In this document: piece by piece, positions 1 to 8,858 of the stretch | Layout of the letters: every line of letters begins with the position of its first letter | Position numbering within the stretch: position 1 is the first letter of the stretch | From: Nothopassalora personata | Lineage: Eukaryota > Ascomycota > Dothideomycetes > Mycosphaerellales > Mycosphaerellaceae | NCBI GenBank assembly: GCA_033816765.1 | Contig: CM066287.1 | Span: forward strand, 62,001 to 126,000 | Length of the DNA: 64,000 nt | Direction of reading: 5' to 3' | The notes under the pieces: generated by a model | Seen by the model: only the letters and a program-made list of their open reading frames with translations | Databases searched by the model: none | What the model was told of the DNA's origin: nothing | Program-made: the position numbers and the translations under genes

Positions 1-76
1 CTCGGCATGGCAGCGGCAGTGGCCGTGGCAGTGGCAGTGGCAGTGGCCGTGGCCTCGGTGGTGGTGGTGGCGGAGA
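1..76. repeat. GGCAGT/GGCCGT-type short tandem repeat at the window edge
   Basis: Alternating GGCAGT and GGCCGT hexamers run into a GGT run. Plus-strand frame 1 is open from the window edge to about position 150 and would encode Ala-Val repeats, so this could be the end of a low-complexity coding region starting outside the window. Nothing else supports a gene. Confidence 0.5.
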
Positions 77-700
77 GCTGTTATCGCTGCGCTTCTGGCA
101 TGGGGTGGAACGAGGCCGGGTGGTGTCGATGCGTCGGCGTCGGGTACACCTAAAGCTCGCAATGTTGCAACGGTGATGGGGTTGTGTATATGGTTCCCGG
201 AATGCTAGCTTCGTCTTTCACCATCTCCCATGACCACCAGGCTGTCGTAGTACATTATATTATGTACGACCCTCCAGACGATGTTGTGGCTCATCCGAAA
301 TGCGGCAAGTCTTGCCGACCGATCCATCTCGGCAAAACCATTCGCCGGTGGCCATACAGATTCCACGCGTGGGTAAGACGTTCCTCGTCTCTCCAACGAC
401 ATGTCGTCCATCATCAGTAACATGGCCATATCGATGGCGTGTCTATCGCGGCTGGCAATACTCGGGAGGTGAGAGTCATGTCTAACACCAGAACATATTT
501 CGTCAAGCACCTCCACATCACCACAGATGCCGCCGCAGCAATGCCATGAATATTACGTCGCCATCTTGCAGGATGCATCATTGCACATCTATCGTTGATA
601 TTCACATAATACCGTTCAGCCATGGCTAAACCACAGAAGAAAAGTGCCACTCTGCTCCTGCCGTTTCCACCAGAATATCCCCCTGCCAGACGACTCAGAC
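77..700. other. no gene recognised
   Basis: Only short overlapping frames on both strands, without family resemblance or convincing splice signals. It may hold the promoter of the gene starting at 701. Confidence 0.4.
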
Positions 701-1177
701 ATGCGATCAAGCTGGTTCAACCTCTGCGGCATCATGGCAAATGCCAACTGCATCCTACTCTCCATCTTCCTCCTAATCTGGACCATCTTACTGGCGTGGT
801 TGATTGCAGCCAGTGCTCACATGGCTATGGCTGATGGTCAGATTTCTTGGCGTTCGCTCCTCCAAGGAGTCTGGCCTCTGCTGGTTCAACGTGAAGTCTA
901 CGTGGTGTCTCTACATGACTTCACAAGTCGCAAGTGCGTCATCACTGGCGCTTTTCTCAGCCGGGAGCATGCCACCAGAGCGACCGAGCAGATCTTAGAG
1001 GTTGACTACCAAGGTCGACAGCGGTGGCACGACGACATCGGGCACACTCTACTGGACAATACTGGTCAGGGCGTGCTCATCCAAGTTCCTCATGGCTATG
1101 GTGACTTCTCTGGAGTCATGGTGGTCATCCATAAGATGCGTCTGAGAAATTATGCAGCATTGATAGGCCGTAGGTGA
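701..1177 (+). CDS. HDF-motif small protein, paralogue 1 (one membrane helix)
   Basis: A 158-aa protein of no family I recognise. The frame is open further upstream to a GTG at 644, but the first ATG is at 701, so I start there. Residues about 13-33 form a strongly hydrophobic segment (a transmembrane helix or signal anchor). After about residue 65 comes the block VYVVSLHDF followed by a G-A-F-L turn and an Ala-rich helix. The same block occurs in the next two genes downstream (1545-1931 and 2233-2709) in the same order and strand, so the three are tandem duplicates. The function is unknown. Paralogy and same-strand clustering are seen in the sequence; membrane location is inferred. Confidence 0.6.
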   Translation: MRSSWFNLCGIMANANCILLSIFLLIWTILLAWLIAASAHMAMADGQISWRSLLQGVWPLLVQREVYVVSLHDFTSRKCVITGAFLSREHATRATEQILEVDYQGRQRWHDDIGHTLLDNTGQGVLIQVPHGYGDFSGVMVVIHKMRLRNYAALIGRR

Positions 1178-1261
1178 GGCACGATCAGACAATGGGTCTG
1201 TCTGCCCTCGACATGAAGAAATCTAAGTTAGCTCATAACTTTGCTGCTCGAATCCACACTG

Positions 1262-1385
1262 AATACTTGATGGGTGATGCATGTGTCTTGATTGTTGTGC
1301 CTACAAAGGAAGAAAGGCAGCTATATATAACTAGCTTGTGCACGGGCACGGACCTATACCCTCATTCACTTCAAGTTGAATGCCA
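1262..1385 (-). repeat. dispersed repeat, copy 1
   Basis: On the minus strand this reads CTTGAAGTGAATG, then GGTCCGTGCCCGTGCACAAG, a TATATATAGCTGCC segment, and a tail with CAATCAAGACACATGCATCA. Near-identical stretches lie on the plus strand at 3566-3690 and 4430-4545, with the tail half again at 11252-11312. It may be a solo remnant of a mobile element. Confidence 0.65.
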
Positions 1386-1544
1386 TCGTTAATTGCTTCT
1401 CCCACTCCCACAAACGACAGTACCATATAGGAAGAAATGTTCGAAAACACATCTCCAGTCTTCCCACCCGCCACCGCGCCAACGACTTTCGAACACCCAC
1501 AATTCGCCACAGACCTCACGTGAGCCGGGTTAGCACTCCTCGCC

Positions 1545-1931
1545 ATGACCGCTTTGGCCATCGTGAAATACCAGTCAAGCCGCCCGCAACAAGAGCAGCA
1601 AGTCATTGCCGTCTGCTTTCACGACTTCACGCCGCAGCGTCACCGTGTCATCGGCGTCCTCAAGGATCACGACTCAGCCCACAACGCGCTGCAGTCAGCT
1701 GGGTATTTCCGTTTCCAGCATACGCCGCGGTACCTTATACCACGCGAGTATACGGTCGCTCATCCCGACGATAAGGGAAAGGCGATTGTGGACCTGCAAG
1801 TTCCACGATCGCCGCTGCCGGCAGAGAGTTGGGTGGCTGGGGTGCAGGCGATGACGGAGCTTCAAGTGGGTCGAGAAGTGATGGCGTTCTTCGAGGGCAT
1901 GGAATTCAGACGATTTGGTGGCTGTGAATGA
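1545..1931 (+). CDS. HDF-motif small protein, paralogue 2
   Basis: A 128-aa protein, start ATG at 1545. Residues about 20-50 carry the shared block (V-I-A-V-C-F-H-D-F, then V-I-G-V-L-K-D-H-D-S-A), which aligns with the other two proteins of the cluster. Unlike paralogue 1 it has no membrane segment before the block, so the tethered form is not general to the family. The C-terminal half is not conserved with its neighbours. No catalytic motif or known domain is recognised. It sits 367 bp after paralogue 1 and 301 bp before paralogue 3; one copy of a dispersed repeat lies in the first gap. Confidence 0.55.
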   Translation: MTALAIVKYQSSRPQQEQQVIAVCFHDFTPQRHRVIGVLKDHDSAHNALQSAGYFRFQHTPRYLIPREYTVAHPDDKGKAIVDLQVPRSPLPAESWVAGVQAMTELQVGREVMAFFEGMEFRRFGGCE

Positions 1932-2232
1932 TGCTTGCTGGAGTACAAAGGCGACTGAGACAAGTTTCCATGACGGAGGCGCTCGATGACAGTGTAAGCA
2001 GTGCATACAACGAGCAGAACGAACATTCCCTTCAGCGAGCTGTGAAATTGACTATTGCAAAAATCGAGCTACTAGTCCCCTACCTTCACCGATCTACAGC
2101 CGCAGTAGTGAAAGCCGCTCGTGGCGACGAGGCGACGAGGCTCGTGGAATACACAGTATTTCTAGCGCTTCAGCTCTGCCTCCATCGTCCTTAATCCTAC
2201 TTCAGCACCTCGCCCGCCCTGATCGAATCCAC

Positions 2233-2709
2233 ATGTCTGCGAGTCTCTCTCCCTTCATATCACAGCTCAAAACCATGTCCGAAGGCCAAGCAATCGCCAA
2301 CGCAATCGACCGCTACAGCCGCCCAGCGAACCACTTCCCCAAACCACGACAGCCATCAGCCCTCATTAAAGTCTCCACCAGCATCGGCATTGCTGCGTGT
2401 AACTTTCTCTCCATCGCGCAGAATGCCAAAGCAGGAACGTTCGTCTTCGTCGTTACGATCCATGATTTCCGCAATGCGGAGGCTTGTTGTAGGAGTATTG
2501 GGGTGTTCAATGACCATGATGTGGCCAGGCAGGGACTGGAGGCGGCGTTGACGGAGAAAAGGTATGGTAATGCGAGAGTTTGGAGGAGAGATATTGATGA
2601 AGGAGACTGTGGCGGAGACGAGGCAGTCAGGAAGGGGCATATTCACGATGTTGTTGGCGTGGTGGCGAAGATGAAGGTCAAGGGAGCTGGGTCAGTGAAT
2701 GTAGGGTAG
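2233..2709 (+). CDS. HDF-motif small protein, paralogue 3
   Basis: A 158-aa protein. ATG at 2233 is used; an in-frame ATG at 2278 is an alternative start. After a mildly hydrophobic stretch (residues about 50-75) comes F-V-F-V-V-T-I-H-D-F, then S-I-G-V-F-N-D-H-D-V-A-R, the clearest match to paralogue 2 (I/V-G-V-F/L-x-D-H-D-x-A). The tail is Gly- and Lys-rich. The function is unknown. The spacing between the H-D-F and the G-V-F turn is nearly constant in all three proteins, which suggests a small folded beta-turn-helix unit; this is inference. Confidence 0.55.
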   Translation: MSASLSPFISQLKTMSEGQAIANAIDRYSRPANHFPKPRQPSALIKVSTSIGIAACNFLSIAQNAKAGTFVFVVTIHDFRNAEACCRSIGVFNDHDVARQGLEAALTEKRYGNARVWRRDIDEGDCGGDEAVRKGHIHDVVGVVAKMKVKGAGSVNVG

Positions 2710-3232
2710 TTCTCTGGCTCGATTCGGCCGCACCATCGAGTACGAGCATACTGGCGGTAATTATGCGCGATGTGGCGGACTACCTTTCGTTGTGATCATG
2801 ACACAGCAAGCCTGCAGTAATCAGGCGAGAATGCTACAAGTCTTGTTCATCTGCAGCTCCACCGCAGCTTGCGCGACAATACTTCCAATTCGCAATTTCT
2901 CCTCTACATCAGGTCGGTGAATGCAAAGCCGAGGTGAGCTCGGACCACTTTAGCACATGGAGAACTTTTCGCATCGCACATCTACATAAACACTACTACC
3001 GCGCCATGATCTATAAAAATCTACACAGTCAACACAACCATCGCAGAAGGCCAGTACAACCATCGCGGCACACCAAAATTACCCGCGAGACACTGACACG
3101 GTATCAGAACCTTCTACCAACGTGGAAAATCTCCCCTCGTCGCATCGCACCGAGCATTTCTCCCCCGATAAATGATACTATCGCGGACCATAAAACGCGA
3201 CCAACACTGACACCCTATAGCTTTCTTTGATG
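2710..3232. other. no gene recognised
   Basis: Only short frames on both strands, none with a recognisable product. Confidence 0.4.
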
Positions 3233-3309
3233 TCATGCCACGTAACCCCATCGCTGCCCGTGTCCTACCCGCAAAGAACTCCGAGATCATCCACGTAGCT
3301 ATTACTACC

Positions 3310-3979
3310 GGTGAATGACTCCCATAGGGACAATTATGTCGTTTATTACTCCTATAGGGACTTATTCTCAAAAAAAAATACTCACATAGGGACTCATAGG
3401 GATGCCAAATTACTGCTATCGGGACACATTATAGCAGCCTCCTTCCTAGGGTTAATAATCGCACTACTATCGTGTATAGTGTATGCCAATATGTCCAACT
3501 AAGCAACTTAACCAATCTTAATATATCTACCTCCAGGGAAGGACGATATAGCTAGTCTTCTGACTTGGAGTGAATGGGTCATAGGTCCGTGCCCGTGCAC
3601 AAGCTAGATATATATAGCTGCCTTTCTTCCACCTTCATAGACACAACGGTCAAGACACATGCATTACCCATCAAGTTTCTGCACTATGCAGACAACTAAT
3701 ACAGAATTGCCTTACAATAACGGACCCTATCTTACTACATTTTGTTTCCAAGTCACATTATCCGTATAGCAACAATAGCTGACTACGTTGCAGGTGCAAA
3801 AGTGAAAATTTGTGCATCTGCAACTACCTACCCATCCTTTTACACTTTCATATACAGGTACTGCTGCAAAGCTGAAGGCTGCTAGCAATAATGTGTCCCT
3901 ATGGCAGTAATTTGGCCATCCCTACAAGTCCCTATGGCAGTAATTTCTGACAGAATTGTCCCCGTAGGAGTAATTCACC
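3310..3979. mobile_element. non-autonomous element with ~100-bp terminal inverted repeats (MITE-like)
   Basis: Left end GGTGAATGACTCCCATAGGG and right end (minus strand) GGTGAATTACTCCTACGGGG are inverted copies. The similarity extends inward about 100 bp on each side to ACACATTAT. Flanks are 12-bp direct repeats with one difference (3298-3309, 3980-3991). An ATAGGGAC-like motif recurs four or five times in each arm in inverted order, like subterminal binding sites. There is no transposase frame. The interior contains dispersed repeat copy 2. Confidence 0.7.
3566..3690 (+). repeat. dispersed repeat, copy 2 (inside the inverted-repeat element)
   Basis: Matches copy 1 read on the opposite strand, including GGTCCGTGCCCGTGCACAAG, the TATATATAGCTGCC segment and the CAAGACACATGCAT tail. 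Confidence 0.65.
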
Positions 3980-3991
3980 GCTATTACGACC

Positions 3992-4429
3992 ATAATCTTC
4001 CTCGAGTCGCGCAAGGACATCTAGGGGTACTGGAACGTAGTCTTCGGCGAGGCTAAGACTACCCAGGCTCGGTGGGTATGCGCCCCTAGTGCATCACATG
4101 TCACTGCCATAATTCACTACCGACCACCAAGACCGCGAGTAGGAGGAGACGCTCCAATACCAGATGGACGGCCACGTGGGCCCAGCTCCTGCAAACCGCA
4201 ATGCGGCTCGCGTCTACGTCGCTCTGATCGATGACGGGCGAGGAGGCCAGTGCGGATGGGTGGAAGAAGGTCATGGTCTCGATAAATTTTCTCATGGAAG
4301 ATTTTGAGGCGGGATGTCAACAATGTTCGTGCGGGCTTGTTATTTGAGGGGTACAACGTGGATGAATTAAATAGATGAAGAGAAGCACTCACCTCCGTGC
4401 GACAGCATGTGCCCGGCACGAGGGGGTGA
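3992..4429. other. remnant of the split frame, then no gene recognised
   Basis: The first ~110 bases continue the interrupted frame. The rest has only short frames on both strands, none recognised. Confidence 0.35.
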
Positions 4430-4545
4430 CTTGAAGTGAATAGGTCATCGGTCCGTGCCCGTGCTCAAGCTGGTCAGCTAGCTGTCTGTCTTCCTTCGTA
4501 GAACTCTCTCAATGTCAAGACTACATGCACCACACATCGGATTTC
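4430..4545 (+). repeat. dispersed repeat, copy 3
   Basis: Starts CTTGAAGTGAATAGGTCATC and continues GGTCCGTGCCCGTGCTCAAG. It is more diverged than copies 1 and 2 and lacks the TATATATA segment. Confidence 0.55.
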
Positions 4546-4627
4546 TATGCTGCACCGTACCCGCTCTCGCCCTTCCAGCTCGATGACAAGACGTCTGCAT
4601 GATGCACCGTGCCCTCCTCCATCCCCG

Positions 4628-5827
4628 TCATCCCGCACCAAGATCGAATTCCTGCAACTTCCTCAACCGGTCTATATCCCTCATCTCCCCCTCCCAGCCC
4701 CTTTCGGGCCACCCATCCGGCAACGTCAACGTGAAGTTCCAGAAGTCCTGCCCACCATCCCACCTCTCCTTACAAAGCCCCTCCTCTCCGCTACAGTCCA
4801 AATTACACACCCCAAAAGTCCTGCAATAACACCCCTCCACATTTGGACAGTGCACCGCCTCCGCCCCGAACATGATATGCCAAACATGCTCCATGACTCT
4901 CCCAATCATATCGCTCTCCACCTCAGTCTCAAGCAGCCAGCGCCGGGCAATGATATACGTCGACAACGGCCTAGCCTGAATCCGTTCTCTCGTCACCGCG
5001 AACTGTCCGCAACACGCCACGCCAACTTCCTCCGGGACATGTTCACCCGGTAGCACAGCCTCAAACACCGACTTGTAGAGATACTCCTGCTCAACCGCAT
5101 CCTCAGGCAGAGGCTTCTCGTGATCAAAATCATGCGGTCGTACTTGCATTGGACATCCCAGAGTCCAGGCACAGCGGAGATTGACATAGCCTTGCTGGAG
5201 GACGTAGGGCAGCTGGAGGCGGGAGAGGACTCTCCAGCTGTCGTGAAGTGGGTCATCGGTGTGCCATTGGTAGCGACCTGCGTGGTGGAAGATGTTGATA
5301 TCGGAGAGGTTGTGGTAGTGCGTGATAATGTAGGTGAGGTAGACCATAGCTTCGTGGCCTTTATTTTCGGGGACGGAGTAGGGTGCTATCGGGTCGTCGA
5401 CGATGTAGGTCAGAGTTCGCCAGCGTTTGAAGTGAGAGGTCCAGGGGGTGTCTTCGTAGGTTGTGCGGCCGAGGATGAGGGAGACTGTGGGTGAAGTGTT
5501 GTGGCCAGCGAGATAGTTTGTGAGTCTGCTTCCCGATTCTGACAGTAGCGAGGGCTGCTCCGTGGCGTAGCTCCTGCTGATATCGAAGAGGCCACACGAC
5601 ATGACGCCGGCGATGATCAGCAGTAGAATGGGTTTCGGCCGTGTCCATATCGGGCTGTGTGGCTGCTGCCTTCTGGAAAGCATCATCTTGCTATGTGTGA
5701 GTAGTGCTCCATTGAATGGTACAAGGAGGAGCAGGGAAAGGAGGAGCAGATACGAAGTGTGCACCAGACGTCGCACAGCGGCAAAGACAGCAACAAAGAA
5801 GTTTCTCTTCCCTAGTCTCAGTCCCAT
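4628..5827 (-). CDS. DUF3431 family protein, membrane-anchored
   Basis: A 399-aa protein of the fungal DUF3431 family. The N terminus has two hydrophobic stretches (about residues 20-45 and 63-80) with basic residues between, consistent with a type II anchor or signal sequence. The conserved domain covers about 125-370 and includes Y-I-V-D-D, the block I-F-H-H-A-G-R-Y-Q-W-H, the C-C-G-Q-F-A-V-T-R-E-R-I signature, the following W-L-L-E-T helix, and a Cys-rich end (C-P-N-V-E-G-C-Y-C). DUF3431 proteins resemble glycosyltransferases in layout, but no activity is established to my knowledge. I take the first ATG; a second in-frame Met pair at residues 47-48 follows an ACATAG that could be a splice acceptor, so the true N terminus may differ. 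Confidence 0.85.
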   Translation of the reverse strand: MGLRLGKRNFFVAVFAAVRRLVHTSYLLLLSLLLLVPFNGALLTHSKMMLSRRQQPHSPIWTRPKPILLLIIAGVMSCGLFDISRSYATEQPSLLSESGSRLTNYLAGHNTSPTVSLILGRTTYEDTPWTSHFKRWRTLTYIVDDPIAPYSVPENKGHEAMVYLTYIITHYHNLSDINIFHHAGRYQWHTDDPLHDSWRVLSRLQLPYVLQQGYVNLRCAWTLGCPMQVRPHDFDHEKPLPEDAVEQEYLYKSVFEAVLPGEHVPEEVGVACCGQFAVTRERIQARPLSTYIIARRWLLETEVESDMIGRVMEHVWHIMFGAEAVHCPNVEGCYCRTFGVCNLDCSGEEGLCKERWDGGQDFWNFTLTLPDGWPERGWEGEMRDIDRLRKLQEFDLGAG

Positions 5828-6280
5828 GATAGGCGTGTAACACGAGCAATGGGCTGAGGTGTTGGAGCTGTGACTTCGTCATCCATGGGATCTTGCAACG
5901 TGACCTGGTGTGGTAAGCTGGCAGCTTTGTGCGGCGTGGTTGATTTGACGTGTCGTGAATAGACGCAGTCTTCTCGAAGGAGCATCATTCATTGGTTGCA
6001 GAGTGATGTTGAATGCTGGTAAGCAAGTACGCAAATGGACTGGAGCCGTCCGGCTGTGTGGCAGTGGACCGCAACCTTTTGCTCCAGAAAGCTTGATGCC
6101 AACAGCGATAGTTCGCAACATGATACATAGCGACGTTTTTCATTGTCATGGTGTGTCCCCACCTCCGACGAGCCTCTGATCACCACCAAAGCCACCGGCG
6201 CTGCCACCTCAAGCCTCTGTCACACACATATCGGCCAAGCTCTCAGATCTCCCAATCCAATACCACCTGCTTTCCAGCAA
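5828..6280. other. no gene recognised
   Basis: Intergenic between two minus-strand genes. Short frames only. Confidence 0.4.
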
Positions 6281-6731
6281 CTACACTTTCCCCTCAAGCC
6301 CCCTCTGAATCTTCTCATAAATATCACCAGGCTTCGTCTGAAAAAAAAAGTTTGGTCCTTGGGGCAGTATCTTTCGCAACGTTTATGGTCTGCTCAAAAT
6401 GTGGCGTCAAAGCAGGTGTAACACGAAGGCCGCCACCAATAATAAGTGCGTCCCATGTACCCGTTTCCAGCTGTTCTTTGAGATTAAGCAGACAGCCTGG
6501 AAGTCTCCAGGCATTGATGAATGCCATCTGCACTTCGTAGCCGGCTGCGCGAGCTCTGTCTGCGCCTGCCTTCACCAGGGCTTGCACTGCCTCGAGGGTT
6601 GCTGACTGAAGAGTCGGTTGGATGGCCGGCGAGGCCGAAGTGGAGAATTTTGCTTTTTGGTGGCTGACGCGATGATGGATTACCTGAAGGTGAATGTGGT
6701 GGTATCGTATCACGGTGGAAGACGGCAGCAT
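6281..6731 (-). pseudogene. small conserved protein of unknown function, frame broken at a 9-T run
   Basis: The minus-strand frame carries G-Y-E-V-Q-M-A-F-I-N, then W-D-A-L-I-I-G-G-G-L-R-V and A-L-T-P-H-F-E-Q-T-I-N. I associate this pattern (W-D-x-[LV]-[IV]-I-G-x-G-x-R) with a widespread small protein family without an assigned role. At 6341-6349 (nine A on the plus strand) the frame runs into a stop. With one base fewer it would continue through Q-T-K-P-G-D-I-Y-E-K-I to a stop at 6281-6283. This could be a sequencing or assembly error, a real indel, or an unrecognised intron ending in the T-run plus CAG. The N terminus is uncertain: ATG at 6731 is in frame, but an upstream exon in another frame (residues like K-I-L-H-F-G-L) looks more family-like. 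Confidence 0.5.
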
Positions 6732-6856
6732 GTACCTTAAGGACACCCAAGATGGATAGATCCTTCGCGAGCGAGCTTACGTCAGCTCCCACGGATTTCC
6801 AGCCCGACACCGCACAGCCAGCCCCTCGGCCTTTCTCATATCTCTCGAGACGCGCC

Positions 6857-8692
6857 TCACTCCTCGCCCACCACATCCCTCCTCTTCTTCATCCCACGCC
6901 TCCTATCCATTCCCCCAAATCCCTTCCTTCGATTCCCCTTAACATCTCTCCCCTCCTCAATAGCAAGCATCGCCTCTCGCTTCTTATCGCCCACAATATT
7001 CAGCGCTTCCTTGATCACTCGACTTTCCACATTGATCTTCTCCTCCGCATAAGCCTCCATTGTCCTCCCGACACGTTCCTCTATGGCTTTCACCAGCTCC
7101 ACATCTCTCTGTCCGACCAGTGAGATGGAAGTACCTTTTCGTCCCGCGCGAGCCGTACGGCCGACACGGTGGATGTAGTCGTCGGGGTTCCGGGGGAGGT
7201 CGTAGTTGATTACGAGACCTACGTCGGGGATGTCGAGACCGCGGGAGGCGACGTCGGTGGCGACGAGGATTCGGGCTGCGCGGGCGCGGAAGCGGGCGAG
7301 GTTGTTGACTCGGTCGGTATGTTGTAGCCCTGAAGCACGATGGTCAGCTAGATTCGATAAGCGTGTCCTGCTATGGTGCATCTCCAACGAGATTCTGAGT
7401 CCTGAGTTGCGGTCAGGCTCTGGCCGCTTTCAAGCGAGACGTACCTGAATGTAGCGCCGTAACCCTATGTTCCAGCAACCTAAGCAAGTACTCCAGTAGA
7501 TTCGCCGTTTCTGTGCGATTACAGAAGACGATCGTCGTCTTCTCCACATTCGCTGGTGTCGAGAGCAGTACGTGAAGATATTTCTCCTTGTGAAGCACAT
7601 TCACCAGCTGATACGTCTGCCCGAGGGTATCCGGAATGGCAAGACTGTCGATGTCCACTTCGCATACGAAGACAGGCTGTTGCCCCTTCGCTCGTGGCAT
7701 CTCTTTCAATGCGCGGACTTCTGGCGTCACGGTGGCGGTGAAGAGGCAAGTCTGGCGTTGCGACCCTACAAAACAAGAGTGTGTCAGCTGTAGGCGCAAA
7801 ACAGAAGCAGTGGCGTGGAACCCTCTTGTTGCGTCGAGATACAAGCGCGTCGTGCTGTGCATGCTTCACACACCACTAAGCTCCACGCCACGAGTTACTC
7901 ACCTGGTGGAAGGTAGTCAAGACACGTTTCGACGTCCTCGATCATACTGCCTTTCGTACCACTAGCCAACAACCTATCCGCCTCGTCCAGCACCACAAAC
8001 CTAACCTTCCTCAACCCCTTGACCGTATCCTCGCCCGAATTCTTCACATGATCCGCCAACCTTCCCGGCGTGGCGATCACCACATGCGGCCTTCTTGACA
8101 ACTCAAGCGCCTGCGTCCTCATGTCCGCCCCTCCAGTGACCAGCACGCATCTAATCCCCTGGCTCCCCCCAATCGCCTGGAACTGCTCATATATCTGGAG
8201 AGCGAGCTCACGTGTAGGTGTGAGGATCAACGCGAAAATCCCGCTCGGCTGCCGGGCCCAGGTCTGCAGGATGGGGAGCGCGAAAGAGATTGTTTTTCCT
8301 GACCCGGTGCGGCTGCCGCCGATGCAGTCGCGACCGGAGAGGATTTGGGGGATTGTGGCCTTTTGGATGCGGGTCGGGTACTTTATGGACATGTGGGAGA
8401 GGGCGGAGAGCAGCCATTTATCGGTTCCTAGGTCTGTGAATGTCGAGGTGGAGTTCTTGTCGATGGCATCTTGGATAGAGGTGGGGAGGCGCTCCAGGTC
8501 TTGGGTTATGTCTTGAGAGGCAGATTGTGCTGTCGGTGGCGCGGTGCGCTTTTTTATGCGTGAGATGCCAGCGATATGAGCAGTGCTGGTCGTAGGCAAT
8601 TTCTCAGGCTGACCTCTCTCGGAGACATCGGATTCGTCTGAGTTTGACGCTTCGTCTTCGGAAATTCGTCTTCGCTTCCCAGGTCTCTCCAT
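6857..8692 (-). CDS. DBP8: ATP-dependent DEAD-box RNA helicase Dbp8
   Basis: A nucleolar helicase that works with the small-subunit processome in 18S rRNA maturation. Three exons: 8692-7903, 7765-7445 and 7329-6857. Donors are GTGAGT and GTACGT, the acceptors TGTAG and TTCAG, and joining gives 527 aa with no frame break. Motifs in order: Q-motif region F-T-D-L-G; Walker [25 protein letters not shown] (in place of S-A-T); the segment [17 protein letters not shown]; and [11 protein letters not shown]. The linker [12 protein letters not shown] and [12 protein letters not shown] are characteristic of Dbp8/DDX49. The C-terminal tail is basic. It diverges from KRI1, also a ribosome-assembly gene, with 166 bp between start codons. 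Confidence 0.95.
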
Positions 8693-8858
8693 TTTTGTGA
8701 TGGTCTCTATTCTATGGTCCCGTCAAGTGAACGAGGTGAAATCGTCGTCGAGAAATCTTGAAGCGTCACCAAGGACCCTGCATCGGGCTCAGCTCCGATC
8801 CGATTTTGCACCCAGAACTACGGATCCCTTTTGTCTTCACTCACATCGGTATAACAAC
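8693..8858. promoter_or_regulatory. shared divergent promoter of DBP8 and KRI1
   Basis: Only 166 bp separate the ATG at 8692 (minus) from the ATG at 8859 (plus), so both 5' untranslated regions and core promoters must lie here. I see no clear TATA box. Joint control of two ribosome-biogenesis genes is inference from the layout. Confidence 0.6.

Larger units (their letters stand above)
3233..4105 (+). pseudogene. reading frame split by the 670-bp inverted-repeat element
   Basis: Plus-strand codons before the element (about 3233-3309) end in E-I-I-H-V-A-I-T-T. Codons after it (from 3980) begin A-I-T-T-I-I-F-L-E-S-R-K-D-I, a stop (TAG), then G-Y-W-N-V-V-F-G-E-A. The duplicated target (GCTATTACTACC / GCTATTACGACC) encodes the same four residues on both sides. 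Removing the element and one target copy therefore gives one continuous frame with an internal TAG. I do not recognise the protein. The interrupted frame is visible in the sequence; that it was once a gene is inference. Confidence 0.45.
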
